Assembly: GCA_963575745.1 (NCBI GenBank)
Contig: CAUYUJ010008613.1
Location: forward strand, 315,355 to 379,354
Length of the DNA stretch: 64,000 nucleotides
Source: Prorocentrum cordatum
Lineage: Eukaryota; Sar; Dinophyceae; Prorocentrales; Prorocentraceae
Direction: 5' to 3'
The notes under the pieces were generated by a model, which was given only the letters and a program-made list of their open reading frames with translations, had not been told where the DNA came from and did no database searches. Made by a program: the position numbers and the translations under genes. Shown one piece after another: positions 31,488-42,239 of this stretch (the first letter of the stretch is position 1; each line of letters opens with the position of its first letter).

Positions 31488-32480
31488 ACACCCCTCCCAC
31501 GCTTCGTGGCCCCATAGGGAGCTCCACCGAAGGTCCCAGTGGGACCGCCCGGATGCGTCCGCCAGACCCAGTACAGCGTTTGGTGGCCCCATATGAAAGC
31601 CCATCGAATGTCCCAGTGGGACCGCCCGCATGCGTCCGCCACACCCAGTACAGCGCTTCGTGGTCCCATAGAGAGCTCCAGTGAAGGTCCCAGTGGCACC
31701 GCCCGCATGCGTTCGCCACACCCAGTACAGCGGTTCGTGGTCCCAAAGGGAGCTTCAGAGAAGGTCCCAGTGGGACCGCCCGCATGCGTCCGCCGCACCC
31801 AGTGCAGCGTTTCATGGTCCCCTATGGAGCTCCGCCGAAGATTTCATTTGGAGTGCCCGCATGCGTCCGCCACACCCAGTACAGCGCTTCGTGACCCCAT
31901 GGGGGGCGCCACCGAAGGTCCCACTGGGACCGCCCGCGTGCGTCCGCCATACCCAGTACAGCTTTTGGTGGCCGCACAAGGAGCTCCACAAAAGGTCACA
32001 GGGTCATGCGTCCGCCACACCCAGTACAGCGCTTCCTGGGCCCATAGGGGGCTCCACCGACGGTCCCAGTGGGACCGCCCGCGTGCGCCCGCCACAACCA
32101 GTACAGCGCTTCGTGGCCCCATGGGGGGCTCCGCCGACGGCCCCAGTGGGACCGCCCGATTGCGTCCGCCACACCCAGTACGGCGCTTCGTGCCCCCATT
32201 GGGAGCTTCACCGAAGGCCCCAGTCGGACCGCTGCGTCCCCCCCGCCCAGTACATCGCTTCGTGGCCCCATGGGGAGCTCCTGCCATGGTCCCAGTGGGA
32301 CCGCCCGCATGCGCCCCCCCCCACCCAGTACAGCGTCTCGTTTGGGAGCTCCACCGAAGGCTTCAGTAGCACCGCCCTCATGCGTCCGCCACAACCCACT
32401 ACAGCGCGTCGTGGCCCCACAGACAGCTCCACCGAAGGTCCCAGTGGGATAACCCGCAACCCCCCACCCATTACGGCACG
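31488..32480 (+). repeat. 77-bp satellite array (about 13 units)
   Basis: The anchor GTCCCAGTGG recurs at 31,533, 31,610, 31,687, 31,764, then about 31,841 and 31,918, a steady 77-bp period. Each unit reads roughly CGTGGCCCCATAGG, GAGCTCCACCGAAGG, GTCCCAGTGGGACCGCCC, GCATGCGTCCGCC, CCCAGTACAGCGCTT. Because 77 is not a multiple of three, every unit changes the frame, and open frames on both strands (about 270 codons forward, 230-330 reverse) are artefacts. A related 88-bp form occurs at 54-57 kb. Confidence 0.93.
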
Positions 32481-32634
32481 CCCCATCACGCGTTACGTGG
32501 CACACCGGAAGCGGCACCCACAACGCGTTATTCACAATCATTATGGTTGGGTCTTCCGATCTGATGATTTGTCTGATGTTTTTTGACGTTTTCGGCTTCT
32601 CGACGTTTCTTGTGTTGGACGCTCTGCGACGGCT

Positions 32635-32765
32635 CAGGAGTCCCCCGAAACCCACCCAAGACGGCCAAGAGGCCCCCCAAGAGGGCCCAAAGATGGCCCC
32701 ACAGGGCGCCAAGAAGGCCCAAGAGTCGCCCATGACGGCCAACAAGGACCAAAGACGCCCTCCTG
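32635..32765 (+). repeat. CCAAGAGG-type degenerate repeat
   Basis: Short block of CCCAAGAC/CCAAGAGG words in the same orientation as 23,046-23,620. Confidence 0.7.
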
Positions 32766-32839
32766 AGGCCCCCAGGCAGCTTCCCAGAGCTTCACGGGCG
32801 GCTGCCACGAAACGTGTGAGGTGTGTGTGCTGCATGCGG

Positions 32840-33060
32840 TGGCGCCATGCGGGCACTCCCAATGTGGGGTGTGCCGAAACGCGCGCGTTGACGCCATGCG
32901 GACCCTGCCACTGGGGCCTTCCGTGGAGCTCCTCATGGGGCCACGGAACATTTGAGGGGTGTGCCAGAATGGGCACGGGGGCGCCATGCGGGCCTTCTTA
33001 TTGGTCGGTTAGGTTCCTTATGGGGTCACGAAATGTGTGCAGGAGTGTGCCGAAATTTTT
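32840..33060 (-). repeat. Inverted, diverged units of the 77/88-bp satellite
   Basis: On the minus strand it carries the CGTGGCCCCAT, GAGCTCCACGGAAGG, AGTGGCAGGGTCCGCATG word order of the satellite. Two to three diverged units are visible. Confidence 0.65.
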
Positions 33061-33299
33061 GCGGTGCGCCAGGCGGAACCCCCATTCCGCCCAAAAAGTC
33101 GGCAAATCGTTCGAACACCGATATCCTCCAACGCGGAGTCTCGAGCCTCGCTCTTCCTGCTTCCCCCACAGCTCCCTCCGCTTCCCCTGCCCCCATCGCC
33201 CCCTTTGCCTTCCCTGTCTATTCCGGCTACTCCCTGCATCTGCCTCCCGTGCCTCTTGTCTCCGTCTTCGTGCCCCCCCCGATCTCCCCAGACCCCAGC

Positions 33300-33440
33300 T
33301 GCGGCAGCCGTGGGGGAACAGAAGCGGAGGACTGGCTCGCCATGAGCTGCGAAGACCTCGTGGCCCAGCTGCGGGGTGACCTGGAGATCTTCGGGAAAAT
33401 GGTCAAGGATCCAGAGATCGAGATCGGAGGCCTGCCCTGA
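33300..33440 (+). CDS. Possible exon fragment next to a GAG microsatellite
   Basis: A frame ending at the TGA at 33,438-33,440 has coding-like composition from about 33,300 (EAEDWLAMSCEDLVAQLRGD and on to PEIEIGGLP). The upstream part of the same frame is low-complexity. It may be a terminal exon or a gene fragment; no domain. Confidence 0.3.
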   Translation, partial: CGSRGGTEAEDWLAMSCEDLVAQLRGDLEIFGKMVKDPEIEIGGLP

Positions 33441-33534
33441 GGAGGAGGAGGGGGAGAGAGACGAGGAGGAGAGGAATGAGGCTGAGGAGGAGGAGGAGGA
33501 GGAGGAGGAGGAGGAGGAGGAGGAGGAGGAGGAG
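33438..33534. repeat. (GAG)n microsatellite
   Basis: GAG/GGA trinucleotides; poly-Glu and poly-Arg frames here are artefacts. Confidence 0.93.
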
Positions 33535-33941
33535 AGTCGCCATGCTTTCCGCTATGGGGGGGGGGGGGCTACGCGAGCACAGCGGGTCTCACGGCCTCAC
33601 TGCGCGTCGGGGCGCGGTGGGGCGCGTGCCGCGGGGTGGGGGCGGCTGCTGCCTGTCTTGATTCGCTCGGCCGCGAGACGTGATGCAGATGAGGTTCTTC
33701 GCCGCGGTGGTGCTGACGGCTGGGCTCTACAGTCCGCAGTCGCTGCCAGCGTGGAGGGCGGAGCTTTTGATATCGGTGCTGCAGGGCACCCAGCAGCGCG
33801 CCGACCCCGACATCGCCGTCACTTCCATCCGCTCGTCCAGGCACGTGGTCTTCCGCTGCAGGTGGAGGAGGGAGAGGCTCTCCAACAAGATCGCGGGACA
33901 GAGCATCTTTCTAGGGCGCAAGGTGCATACGTAAGTCATCA

Positions 33942-34733
33942 GTGCGCCAATTGTACATTCCCCCAGCTTCGACGGGAGAGACTGGCCGAGTGAGCGGCCT
34001 CAGGGTGGCCACGGCGACGACACCGTTGACGATTTTCGGCGTGTGCATGTCTCCTTCGGGCAGCTACGCGGAGAGACGCGGGGCCATGCAGAATCTATTC
34101 AAGTGGCTCAGTGACGTTTGGTCGGCGGCTGGCAATCGATGTGCGATTTTGGCGGCAAGGGATTTCAACGAACAGCAAGGGTACGAGGAGAAAGACGAGG
34201 CAACAGGGCGGCTTGGCAAACACCGGGCTTTTTCTCACGTGGCCACTCTGAGAATGTGGACAAAAAACAACGGTTTGACGGCCCGGCTGCGAACACCCTT
34301 TTTTCGAGTGCCAGCCAGCTGCTACGGTGAGTTCCCTTGCAGCTGGATCGACCATGTCCTCGCCAGCACGTCATCATCAGAGTTCGTGCGCCAGCCGCGG
34401 ATGATAACAGGCTTGATACGGGTGATGCCACCTCTCCTGTCCTCAGACGTTCACGACAACTGTCCTATGGAGTTTCAACTTGCCAGTCGCGCAGGGAACG
34501 AAGCCATCGAATGCGGTAGTATCAAGAGCGACCGCGACAGCCTCATGGCGTTCGTGACGAAAGGATACAGGAGGCACGAGTACTGCGTGATTGTCGAGTC
34601 CAGGCTGCAAGTGGTTGCATCAGAACGGGCAGCAACTGAGGGCGACCCAGCACCTGAGGCACGGCACCAGATGCTTGGGAGCGCCGCGCGCGACCGCGCG
34701 CGAAGCGGTCCACGCATGCTTTTCGATGGCTAA
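33942..34733 (+). pseudogene. LINE-type apurinic endonuclease domain (degenerate)
   Basis: The translated frame has the layout of the endonuclease-exonuclease-phosphatase domain of non-LTR retrotransposons: LTIFGVCMSPSGSY near the start, AARDFNEQQG (a GDFN-like metal-binding motif with Gly replaced by Arg), SWIDHVLAS (IDHI-like) and DVHDNCPMEF (degraded SDH motif). Such domains nick target DNA for target-primed reverse transcription. There is no ATG start, no reverse transcriptase follows in frame, and the key motifs deviate, so this is a dead fragment. The part after about 34,560 is Arg/Ala-rich and may no longer be aligned with the family. Confidence 0.65.
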
Positions 34734-34739
34734 CTAGTT

Positions 34740-35010
34740 CGGCCAGGAATACGACCACTACAGGCAGGAACGCACCCAGGCCCTTGCCGAACGCGCCGAA
34801 GCCGCTCGGGACCTGGGCCGCCAACGTCTCGATGGAGGGTCGGATGCGGCGAGGCCAATTGGTAGGTTCACCGGCGTTGCCATGCGCGTCTTGCGGTTGG
34901 TGGAGGTTGCCGTTGCGCGGCCCCGTCGGCCCACTGGCAAATTCCAAGCGCGGCGGCTCGCGCGGCACCTGGCCATCTTCGAGGAGCGCGCCGATGAGCT
35001 GAAGCATGCG
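34740..35010 (+). pseudogene. Coding-like helical segment following the LINE endonuclease
   Basis: A frame of about 90 codons (EYDHYRQERTQALAERAEAA to FEERADELKHA) ends at the TAG near 35,011. It is Ala/Arg/Glu-rich and amphipathic, like a coiled coil. It lies where the linker between endonuclease and reverse transcriptase would be in a LINE, but no RT motif follows. The longer minus-strand frame over the same DNA is judged a shadow. Confidence 0.3.
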
Positions 35011-35519
35011 TAGAGGGACAGGGATTTCTCGCGGGCGCGCGCTCCGCGAGGACGATTGGCGGGCGAAGGGAGAGGCGCCCGGAAGAGAACCCACATCGCG
35101 GCCGCGCGTGCCATGGGCGCCCAGGAGTGGAAGAGCGGGACGTCGAAGGCCCGGGCGGCAGGCGGCGCGACGGCGATGCGAACAACGCCGGGGCGGCAGC
35201 GAGAGGGGGCATCCGCGCGGGGACAGGGTCTGAAAGAGCAGGAACCATGGCGCGACGCAGCGCATGGCAATGAACTCTGCGAAAGCGCTCGGCGCGGCCC
35301 GATGTTCATCCAGCTCGACAGCCGGTCGGCCCGCTGGCGCGAGGCGTTCCCAGCGCGGGGCGCGCGCGGAGATGCTTTCGATTTTCCCGTCGCCCACGTT
35401 GAGCGTCGATAGCGCGGGCGCCAGGCTACGGCGCGCGGGCGGCGAGCCCCCGGCAACGCCCGCCCTTGACAAGCGCTTGCGCGAGCGGCTGCTGGGCGCG
35501 AGGCGCGAGAAAACAATCG

Positions 35520-38032
35520 CGCCGCCTGGGCCGCGCGCGAGGGCGAGTGGCGCAGGCAATCGGGCCTTGAAAGCCCAGCGCGCAATCCATTTCAACAAGC
35601 ACCTGCCCCAGGCGTGGCGCGGCGGCTGGAGGCGACGCCGACTACCTGGCGAATGCCCCGAATGGCTACGCTGCAGCCTGCTGCGCCGCAGTTGAGAGGC
35701 CGCGATGCTAGCCCTTCAGTCGGGGCGTTGGCAATTGCGCGATGGTGATTTTTCGATGGCACCACAGAGTTGGGGCGCGGCAGGTGCGCTTAATGCGACT
35801 GCTTGGAGCCGCCGGTGCAGTCGCGCTGGAGGCCGACCACAGGCCTCGGACAAGCCGATCTTCGTCCTGCTGCCGAGCGACTCGAGCGCCGCCGTCGCGG
35901 CGCCCGACGGCAAGTTTGAGTTCTCGCCGCCGATGGGGGGGGGGTGCTGCGGGCAGCGGCATCGCGCCGCGGGGCTCCGCGGCGGTCGACGACGCGCTCG
36001 ACGAGCTGAAGGGGCAGGTGGAGCTACGCGGGGGCGAGACGTTCGATCTTGGGGGGCTGCGCTTGCGGGCGACATCACGCGGCTGACGCCGATCCCCGCG
36101 GCAGCGAAGGCCAAGGACATAGCGGGCAGGCCCAACAGGATGCAGGGCGCTGTCAGACGCCACATGGACAAGCTAGGCGGCAGGCTCAACAGGGGCAGCA
36201 TCGGCGACGCACCGGCGCTGAGACGGCGCCTTGCCATCGCGGCCGCGCGGGCGGCTTGCGCGCCAGAGGGGTCGACGGGCGCGGCCGTTCGCGGCGCGAG
36301 GCTTCCTGGACCGACCGCCGCCTCCGACGCGGCGGCTCGCGGCGAGGTCAAGGCGGGGGCCGCGGCGGCGAAGAGGGGGCGGTGCGACGCGCGGTCCACG
36401 CAGCGCCGCGAGGCCCCCCTGAGGCGCGCGCGGCTCCAGCGCATCAGCTACGCGTGCGAGGCGGCCTCGCCGGCGCCGCGCGCGCTGCTGGTCGCTGGCG
36501 GCCAGATCGAGCGGGCCGCGACTACCCTCATCAGCCCGTTGCGGTCTCTATTGGTCGGGCGACCTATTGAGTGGGGGGGCGGCGGCGCCCGCGCAGCCGC
36601 GCCGGGCAGGGTGCGTCAATGTTGGGAGCTCGCGAAGCCAAAGGTGGAGCTTCGCGGCGGGGCGCCTCCGTTTCTTTCAGCGCGCGGTTCGGCGCCCGGG
36701 CGCCCATTGGCAGGCGCGCGTCGCAGGCGAAGCTCGGCGACGACGGCTGGTCGTCGCGACGACTGCGCCGCGGCGCCGCCGACTCCTGGCCGACATGGGG
36801 GAGATGGGGAATGCTGGCGGCGATTGCGAGGAGCTCTGGCAGGCGCTGCAAGATGTTCCAAGTGGGCTGCCGGGTCTGATCCTTGAGGGGGATCTGCACT
36901 CCGTGCTGCTGCCTCTGCGGTGCAGTTTCCCTTGTTCCTTCTGCGTCGCAGGGGGCGGGTGGCCCTGCGCCCCCGACCTCGACGGCGACGGGGCCGAGCC
37001 GCCCGATGCCCCGCCGACGGAGTGCTTCTGCAGCGAAGTCGTGGATGGCACGTCTCGCGGGAAGAACCCCTCTTCGCAGCCCCCCAGACTGATCGTCGCA
37101 TCGTCCGCGGGGCGCAGCGCAAACTGCATTGCGGATACTGGCGATTGCGAGTCGGGCCCTCGGCGCCACTGCCGTTTTCCATCGAGGGGGGGGGGGGGGC
37201 GCGCGGCGCGTCGCCGGAGCGACGGCGGGGCGGGTTTCGAGATGGGCGCAGCGCGCGCGGAGGATTTGCGCAAGCGGAGAGTTGATCATCCCCCCAGGCC
37301 GCGCGACCCCGTCGAACCTCGTTTTTCGAGTGCGAGAAATCTGTCGCGCATATGCTCGAGCTCCCGCCCGCGCCCGCTCGCATCAAAAAGGCACCGCTGG
37401 CTTCCCGCTCGCGCCTGGGAGCGACGGAAGCAGCGGCGGGCTCCGCCGAAGGCGCCAGGTCCATCGTCTTCCTGGCGCGGGGCATCTTGGCGGGGTCTCA
37501 GCGCCGCCAGAGGTCGAGGACCAACGAGGGCAAGGCGGACAAGATAAAAGTGGACGGCGGAGAGGAGGGGGGGGCAAGGGGCAAGGCCAAGAGAACCGCG
37601 AGGAAAAAGCCCGACGGGAATGGTGGAGCAGGGCGCGCCAGCAACGATTTTTTCGGCGACGAGATGATGGCCGGGCCCCAGGAGGGGGCGCGCTTGAGGG
37701 GGCGGCGCTGGTTTCATGCTGATTCCCGCGAAGAGCGAGACGGTCCAGGCGAGCGAGGCCAGCTGCGACGAGTACAACGAAGCGGTGGAAGGCCAAGCTA
37801 CGCGCAGAGGTGGAGGTAGGCGGCCCCCACATGCAGATCGCGCAGGCAATGGTGGACCGCCTCTTCGGACCTCGGGAAGGGGGGGCAGGCCGTGCCGGCG
37901 CAGGAGGCGACGTATTTGCTGAGTCAGTGCGTGGGAGGGGGGCCGTACCTGACGGGCGCAATTTTCAAGACGCCCGGGATCGAGCGGGCGAGGTTCGACG
38001 AGGAGAGCGCGGGTGGGCCGCGGCGAAACTGA
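35520..38032 (+). pseudogene. GC-rich broken gene with frame changes at G runs
   Basis: Short coding-like stretches follow one another in changing frames: 35,560-35,750 (ENNRAAWAAREGEWRRQ); 35,840-35,935 (DKPIFVLLPSDSSAAVAAPD) ending at a G run; 35,960-36,050 (SAAVDDALDELKGQVELRGG) ending at another G run; 36,065-36,240 (GDITRLTPIPAAAKAKD); and finally 37,790-38,032 (KLRAEVEVGGPHMQIAQAMV, then YLLSQCVGGGPYLTGAIFK) to the TGA at 38,030-38,032. The switch points coincide with G homopolymers (35,935-35,943; 36,051-36,056; about 37,878-37,886). No domain recognised. Homopolymer length errors or genuine decay are both possible. The middle (36,580-37,780) is uncertain. Confidence 0.35.
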
Positions 38033-38057
38033 CGGCGAAGTTTACCCGCCGCTGATC

Positions 38058-38841
38058 ATGCGAAATCGTCGGACAGATGGATTTCGTAGCCAATCTGGCT
38101 CGAGCGTTGGCGCATGCTTTTTTTTTTGAGCGAGGGTCAGTGGCGCTTCTGTCGCCGGAGCCGAACTCATGTGGGCGCGGCGATGAAAAGGGGGAAGCTG
38201 CGCGCGCATGCGTCAGCGCGGAGGACTGCGGGGCCCTGCCGACTTCCAGAAACGCAGCGCAGTTGTCGCGGATGCTGATGTTTGCGAGGATGCCCGACGC
38301 ACGGGTGGAGATTTTCGGATGTAGGTTCCGCGAAGAAGCGGGGCAGGAATAATCGCGGGGGGCTCTTGAAACTTGATCGACACTTCCCAGATTTTGACAG
38401 CGTCAGCACGCTGGCTGGGATGTCTTGAGCGAAACCATTGCGTCTGCGCGCGGTGCATCAAGGAACGCCAGGGGAATCGCGCGGATACCCCAGAGACGTC
38501 CGGGAACCAATCGGCAGTCCGTGGGACATGCTCGCCGTTGAAGGTGCCGCGCGAGAATTGCATGCTCTGCCATGCAGTGGAACGGATTGCGGCCGCTAAG
38601 TTTGAAAGGTAGAAGGCCCACCGCCCCTTCAAAAACCTGCGGCGCCGCAGCCCGCTGGCCCACTCGGAGTCGTAGAATTGTCAAAGGGGGCTCCTCCGAT
38701 GGCAACCATCGCCGCCTCATTGTTCAACAGAACCTTTGCCGACCAGAACGCACAGACGTAAACGTAAAACTGAACTTCCTTTTGTCTGAATCAGATATGG
38801 GGAAGGCGTCTGTCGTCGACGTTGTGGCCCTCCGCTGGGAA
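38058..38841. repeat. Diverged tandem duplication, copy 1 (about 784 bp)
   Basis: Starts with ATGCGAAATCGTCGGA and aligns, with many substitutions and small gaps, to the block starting at 38,842. Shared landmarks: AGTGGCGC with CGGAGCC, the CTTCCAG/AACGCAGCGCAGTTGTC region, TGCCGCGAAGAAGCG (diverged in this copy), and the end CAATGGCA/GCAACCATC. No gene could be supported. Confidence 0.6.
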
Positions 38842-39510
38842 ATGCGAAATCATCGGAGACGCCGATGTCGCGCCGGCGGCTTGTTTATAAGATCATGTAT
38901 ATGGCCCCGAATGACCCTTAGTGGCGCATGCGTCGTCGGAGCCAAAATGGATGCGGAAGTGGCGATGGTAAGGGCGATGATGCGCGTCTATGTTGCGCGT
39001 CTCTGTAAGCGCAAAGTGGTGCAGGGTCCTGCTGAGCTCCAGGAACAGTGCGCAATTGTCACGGCTTCGATATTCCCGAGTACGCCCCACGCAACAAGAC
39101 ATATGTTTGAAGGAAGTGCCGCGAAGAAGCGCATCTGACATCGAATTGGACCGCGGGGGGGGGGCCGGAAGCACAGTTGGGAACTGTCGAGAATCAGGCT
39201 GGTATTTGAGGATGTTTCAACCGTTGCAACCGAAACCAATGCTTGAGCGCGCAACGCAATGGGAGTTGGACGGGGCCCCCGACAAACTAGAGGGAACCGC
39301 CGGACATTTGAAAACATACGGAGCGACAGCTGCACTTGATTGCCATACTCCGGGGCCAGTTTACATCAGTCATTTTATAGAAGGTGGGGAACCCGCCTCT
39401 CCGTTCAGGAGCTCGCGAATCACCGCCCGCCAGGCCCGCGCGGAGTCATCGAATTTTGGAAGGGGTCTGCTCAATGGCAGCCATCACCGCGATGCTAAAA
39501 CACGGCATGT
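38842..39510. repeat. Diverged tandem duplication, copy 2
   Basis: Second unit, offset about 784-794 bp from copy 1, beginning ATGCGAAATCATCGGA. It contains a minus-strand SL-like sequence at 38,936-38,956 that is more degraded in copy 1. The right boundary is vague. Confidence 0.55.
38936..38956 (-). other. Possible minus-strand spliced-leader relict
   Basis: The reverse complement matches the SL at 16 of 21 fixed positions, including GAGCCAAAATGG on the plus strand. If real, a retroposed minus-strand transcript would lie to its left (38,213-38,935), where minus-strand frames are weak. The evidence is marginal. Confidence 0.25.
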
Positions 39511-40221
39511 GCATAACAAAACGCAGAGGGAAACATCAAAGTTGTTTTTTTTTGTTCTCCGTCGGAACGCTTTGGGGCGTTCCTGGCGACATCGTCTTGA
39601 GGTTCATCTTTGAGCCCTCTCGGGCCTTGTAGACTGGAGCCACATTGAGGCCTCAGGAGCCCGTCGGGAGCGAACGCGCGAGGAGACACATCACATATTG
39701 TCAAGCCATATTTGGGGGCCATGCTGAGTTGCTGTTTGAGGCTCTTTCAACGTATTCAAGGGAGCTTCGAGCCGCCTGGGAGTCGTTTGGGCTAGGCGAT
39801 CATCATCTAGGATTACATTGTGCCATATTGGAGGCCATCTTGACGCATCGAAAACCACCCGGGGGTCATCTTGGACCCAATAGGGACCCCTGCCAGGAGA
39901 GCTGGGGGACGGGGCAGGCGACCCGCAAGCCAGAAATCGTTTCGCTCCCTTCCCACCCCCCTTCACATCAGCAACGCCCATGTTCCAGCGTAGGCAGCGA
40001 TCGACGTTGGATGGACAGCAACTGGGATCAAAATGCAGACGTCACGTGCGCGACGCCGGCGAGGTCCGCCAGGCGTGCCACGCGCGCCGCGTCCACCAGG
40101 TGCGCCGCGGGGCCCCGGAGGCCCAAGCGTGCCAGGCGCGCCTGGGAAAGCCGGGTGCGAGGAGCGCTCCACGTGCGCCAAGTCTGCCACGTGCACCACC
40201 CACGCAGGATGCGCCATGTGT
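39511..40221. other. No gene supported
   Basis: A Gly/Pro-rich collagen-like frame at 40,033-40,170 arises from GC-rich CCAGG/GCGCC words in several frames at once and is not accepted as a gene. Confidence 0.45.
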
Positions 40222-40226
40222 ATTTG

Positions 40227-40422
40227 TCGGGCCGGGCGAAAGGGGGGGATTGGGAAAGGGGGGGTTACGAAATTTGCTGCATGCAGCTGGTTTCGGCCTC
40301 ACCGAGGGGCCCATTCCTCGATACATAGCCGCCTCTGGGCGCCGGGAGGCGCCGGGAAAATCAGCTACGTGAGCTGATTCTCAAACCCCCCCTTTGCTAT
40401 CCCCCCCTTTCGCCCGACCCGA
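40227..40422. mobile_element. MITE: 196 bp with about 40-bp terminal inverted repeats and 5-bp target duplication
   Basis: The left end TCGGGCCGGGCGAAAGGGGG and the reverse complement of the right end TCGGGTCGGGCGAAAGGGGG match at 23 of the first 24 bases. The inverted repeat extends to about 40 bp with small gaps in the G runs. ATTTG flanks both sides (40,222-40,226 and 40,423-40,427), a 5-bp target site duplication. There is no coding capacity, so it is a non-autonomous DNA transposon. The superfamily is not identified. Confidence 0.85.
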
Positions 40423-40814
40423 ATTTGACATCACACATCGGGACGAGAGAGCAGGGATGTAGACGGCGGACGTAGTGGCAGTAGGCTGCCGAGTTGCCCG
40501 GTTGGGGTTTTCATGCAGCGGCGAGGGTTTCTGGCACGAGCGCCCAGTGCACAAGATGCACGAGCAGGACTGCGTCTCCCGTCCTTGCTCGTCCCCGTCG
40601 TAACCCATCCTCCACATCCTCCACGTCCTCGTTTTCCCCCCTCTCGTCCTCGTGTCCTCCTCCTGGGATGCGCAGAGTGCCTTACTGCATCGAAGCCAGG
40701 GGTTGGAGGAGAAGGTGATCAATTTGAGCTTGGGCGCCTGAGCATCCGCACCCATTGATATATTTGAGGTATGGCGTCATCTGCCGCCAACCCTAGTCTT
40801 CACCCGTCTCGTGG
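40423..40814. other. No gene supported
   Basis: Open frames of about 75-125 codons on both strands without motifs. Confidence 0.4.
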
Positions 40815-41250
40815 CTGACTATGCTGGCGCCGTCTGGGGGCCTTTTGGGGCCTCTTGGAGGCATCTTGGGGCCTCTTGGTCCACCGCCAGGGCGCTTTGG
40901 AGTCATTTTGGTGCCTATGGGAACCATCTTGGGAGCCTATTCGGAGCATTTGTTGGCCATCCTGGGCGATATTGTCAACATCTTGGACCTCTCGGGATCG
41001 TCATGAGCAGCGTTGGCGGCTCCGGGACCGTCTGGAAGCGGTCTTCAGGCATCTTGGGAGCAGAACGTGGGATGGGCAAACACATTTTGAACATTCTGTA
41101 GGGTGGGAAAGTGTTTTACTCTGTGGGGGGCGTCCTCTTAGCCCTGAGCGGCCATCCTAGAGGCATCGTGGGGTCATCTGCGGTCGTTTTGGACTCTTGA
41201 GGACATCTTCGGAGCCTTTCGCCATGTGGGGCCAACCTGGAGGCATTTTG
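40815..41250 (-). repeat. CCAAGAGG-type repeat, reverse orientation
   Basis: Plus-strand words TTTTGGGGCCTCTTGG and CATCTTGGGGCC repeat at irregular spacing; this is the reverse complement of the family at 42,240-43,560. Confidence 0.75.
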
Positions 41251-41269
41251 GGGGGCACGAGTCGTCTTC

Positions 41270-41580
41270 TCCGCCGGTCATCTGCGCCGGCGGTTGTCTT
41301 CGCTGGCGGTCGTCTTCACCAGGGTCGTCTTCGCCGCGGTCGTCTTCGCCAGCGGGTCTGGCGGGCGGGACATTAAAACGGGCGGGCGGGCGTGCATGAA
41401 AACAAGCTACTGTGCGGATCATAGCCGGAGGGTCGGGCGGGCGGACTCTAATCGCGGGTCGGGCGGGCGGAACATCAATGCCGGCGGCGGGGTTGAGAGC
41501 AAACGAACGGGCAGACCCAGGCGGGCGGGTTTGGCGGGCAGGTTTAGAAGGGACAGGTCGGGCGGGTGGGATCCTGACGA
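41270..41580. repeat. GGTCGTCTTCGCC and GGGCGGGCGG short repeats
   Basis: Four to five GGTCGTCTTCGCC-like units (41,275-41,360) are followed by scattered GGGCGGGCGG words to about 41,570. Gly/Arg-rich frames across this are artefacts. Confidence 0.65.
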
Positions 41581-41890
41581 ACGGGCGAAGGCGACCGCTG
41601 CGAAGACAACCGCGACGAATGACGATGGGGCCAAAGTCGACCGCGGCAAAGAAGACTTGCTGCTTTTGGGCCCCTTTTGTGATGTCAAAGCAGCCAGTGG
41701 GGGTGTCGAAGTAGCCCAGAGCGGTCAGGGTGCTGAGGCATCCCCGCGTGGCGGTGGTTGCAATGGCAATGGTATTGATTGTTGCATTGGTAGTGGCGGT
41801 GATAGTGGCAGTGATAGTGGAGAATGGACCACCTTTGACACATTGGTGTGGTCCCGTCGGGCCTCTTCCCCAATGACCTCCTTACCGTGA

Positions 41891-42056
41891 TTGCTTCCCG
41901 TCCCCCGCCATGCCGTTGCCGATTGGCCAGCCCCTGCAGGCAGTCGGCAGGTGGTGGTGGAATACGAGACCCCTGATGTTGCCGCGCAGACCGTGCAAGC
42001 CATGAACAACGAGGGTTTGTTTCAGATGAAGTTGAAGCATGCCGCTGCAGGAGGGG
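41891..42056 (+). CDS. Possible RRM exon (C-terminal half of an RNA-recognition motif)
   Basis: The frame VVVEYETPDVAAQTVQAMNN followed by EGLFQMKLKH has the shape of RNP1-like beta-3, helix 2 and beta-4 of an RRM. It begins after an AG (CCTGCAG or CGGCAG, about 41,937-41,950) and ends near CTGCAG (42,050), beyond which CCAAGAGG-type repeats start. The N-terminal half of the RRM and neighbouring exons were not found, so this is an isolated exon of an RNA-binding protein gene or a fragment. Confidence 0.45.
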
Positions 42057-42239
42057 GAGGGAGAGGAATCAGAAGAAAGGGCCCTTGGAACATTCAACAT
42101 ACTTTTCTGGGGCGGGCCAGAAAGCCGCCCCAGTCTTTATATACATATAACGGCGCACCGGGCCCGGGGGCCCAGGGCCGGAACCTCGACCACAAATGTG
42201 GGCCCCAGGGCCAGCCCGCCTTTGGGCGCCTGAAATCGC

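Noticed and set aside
31120-32976. Long open frames on both strands (up to about 330 codons) across the 77-bp satellite
   Set aside because: The period is not a multiple of three and each unit lacks stops in several frames, so the frames are produced by the repeat.
34543-35598. 351-codon minus-strand ORF
   Set aside because: It is the complement of a better coding-like plus-strand segment following the LINE endonuclease and has a biased composition.
40033-40377. Collagen-like Gly-Pro-rich ORF
   Set aside because: Short, no regular Gly-X-Y over a useful length, all frames GC-biased, and its end runs into the MITE.
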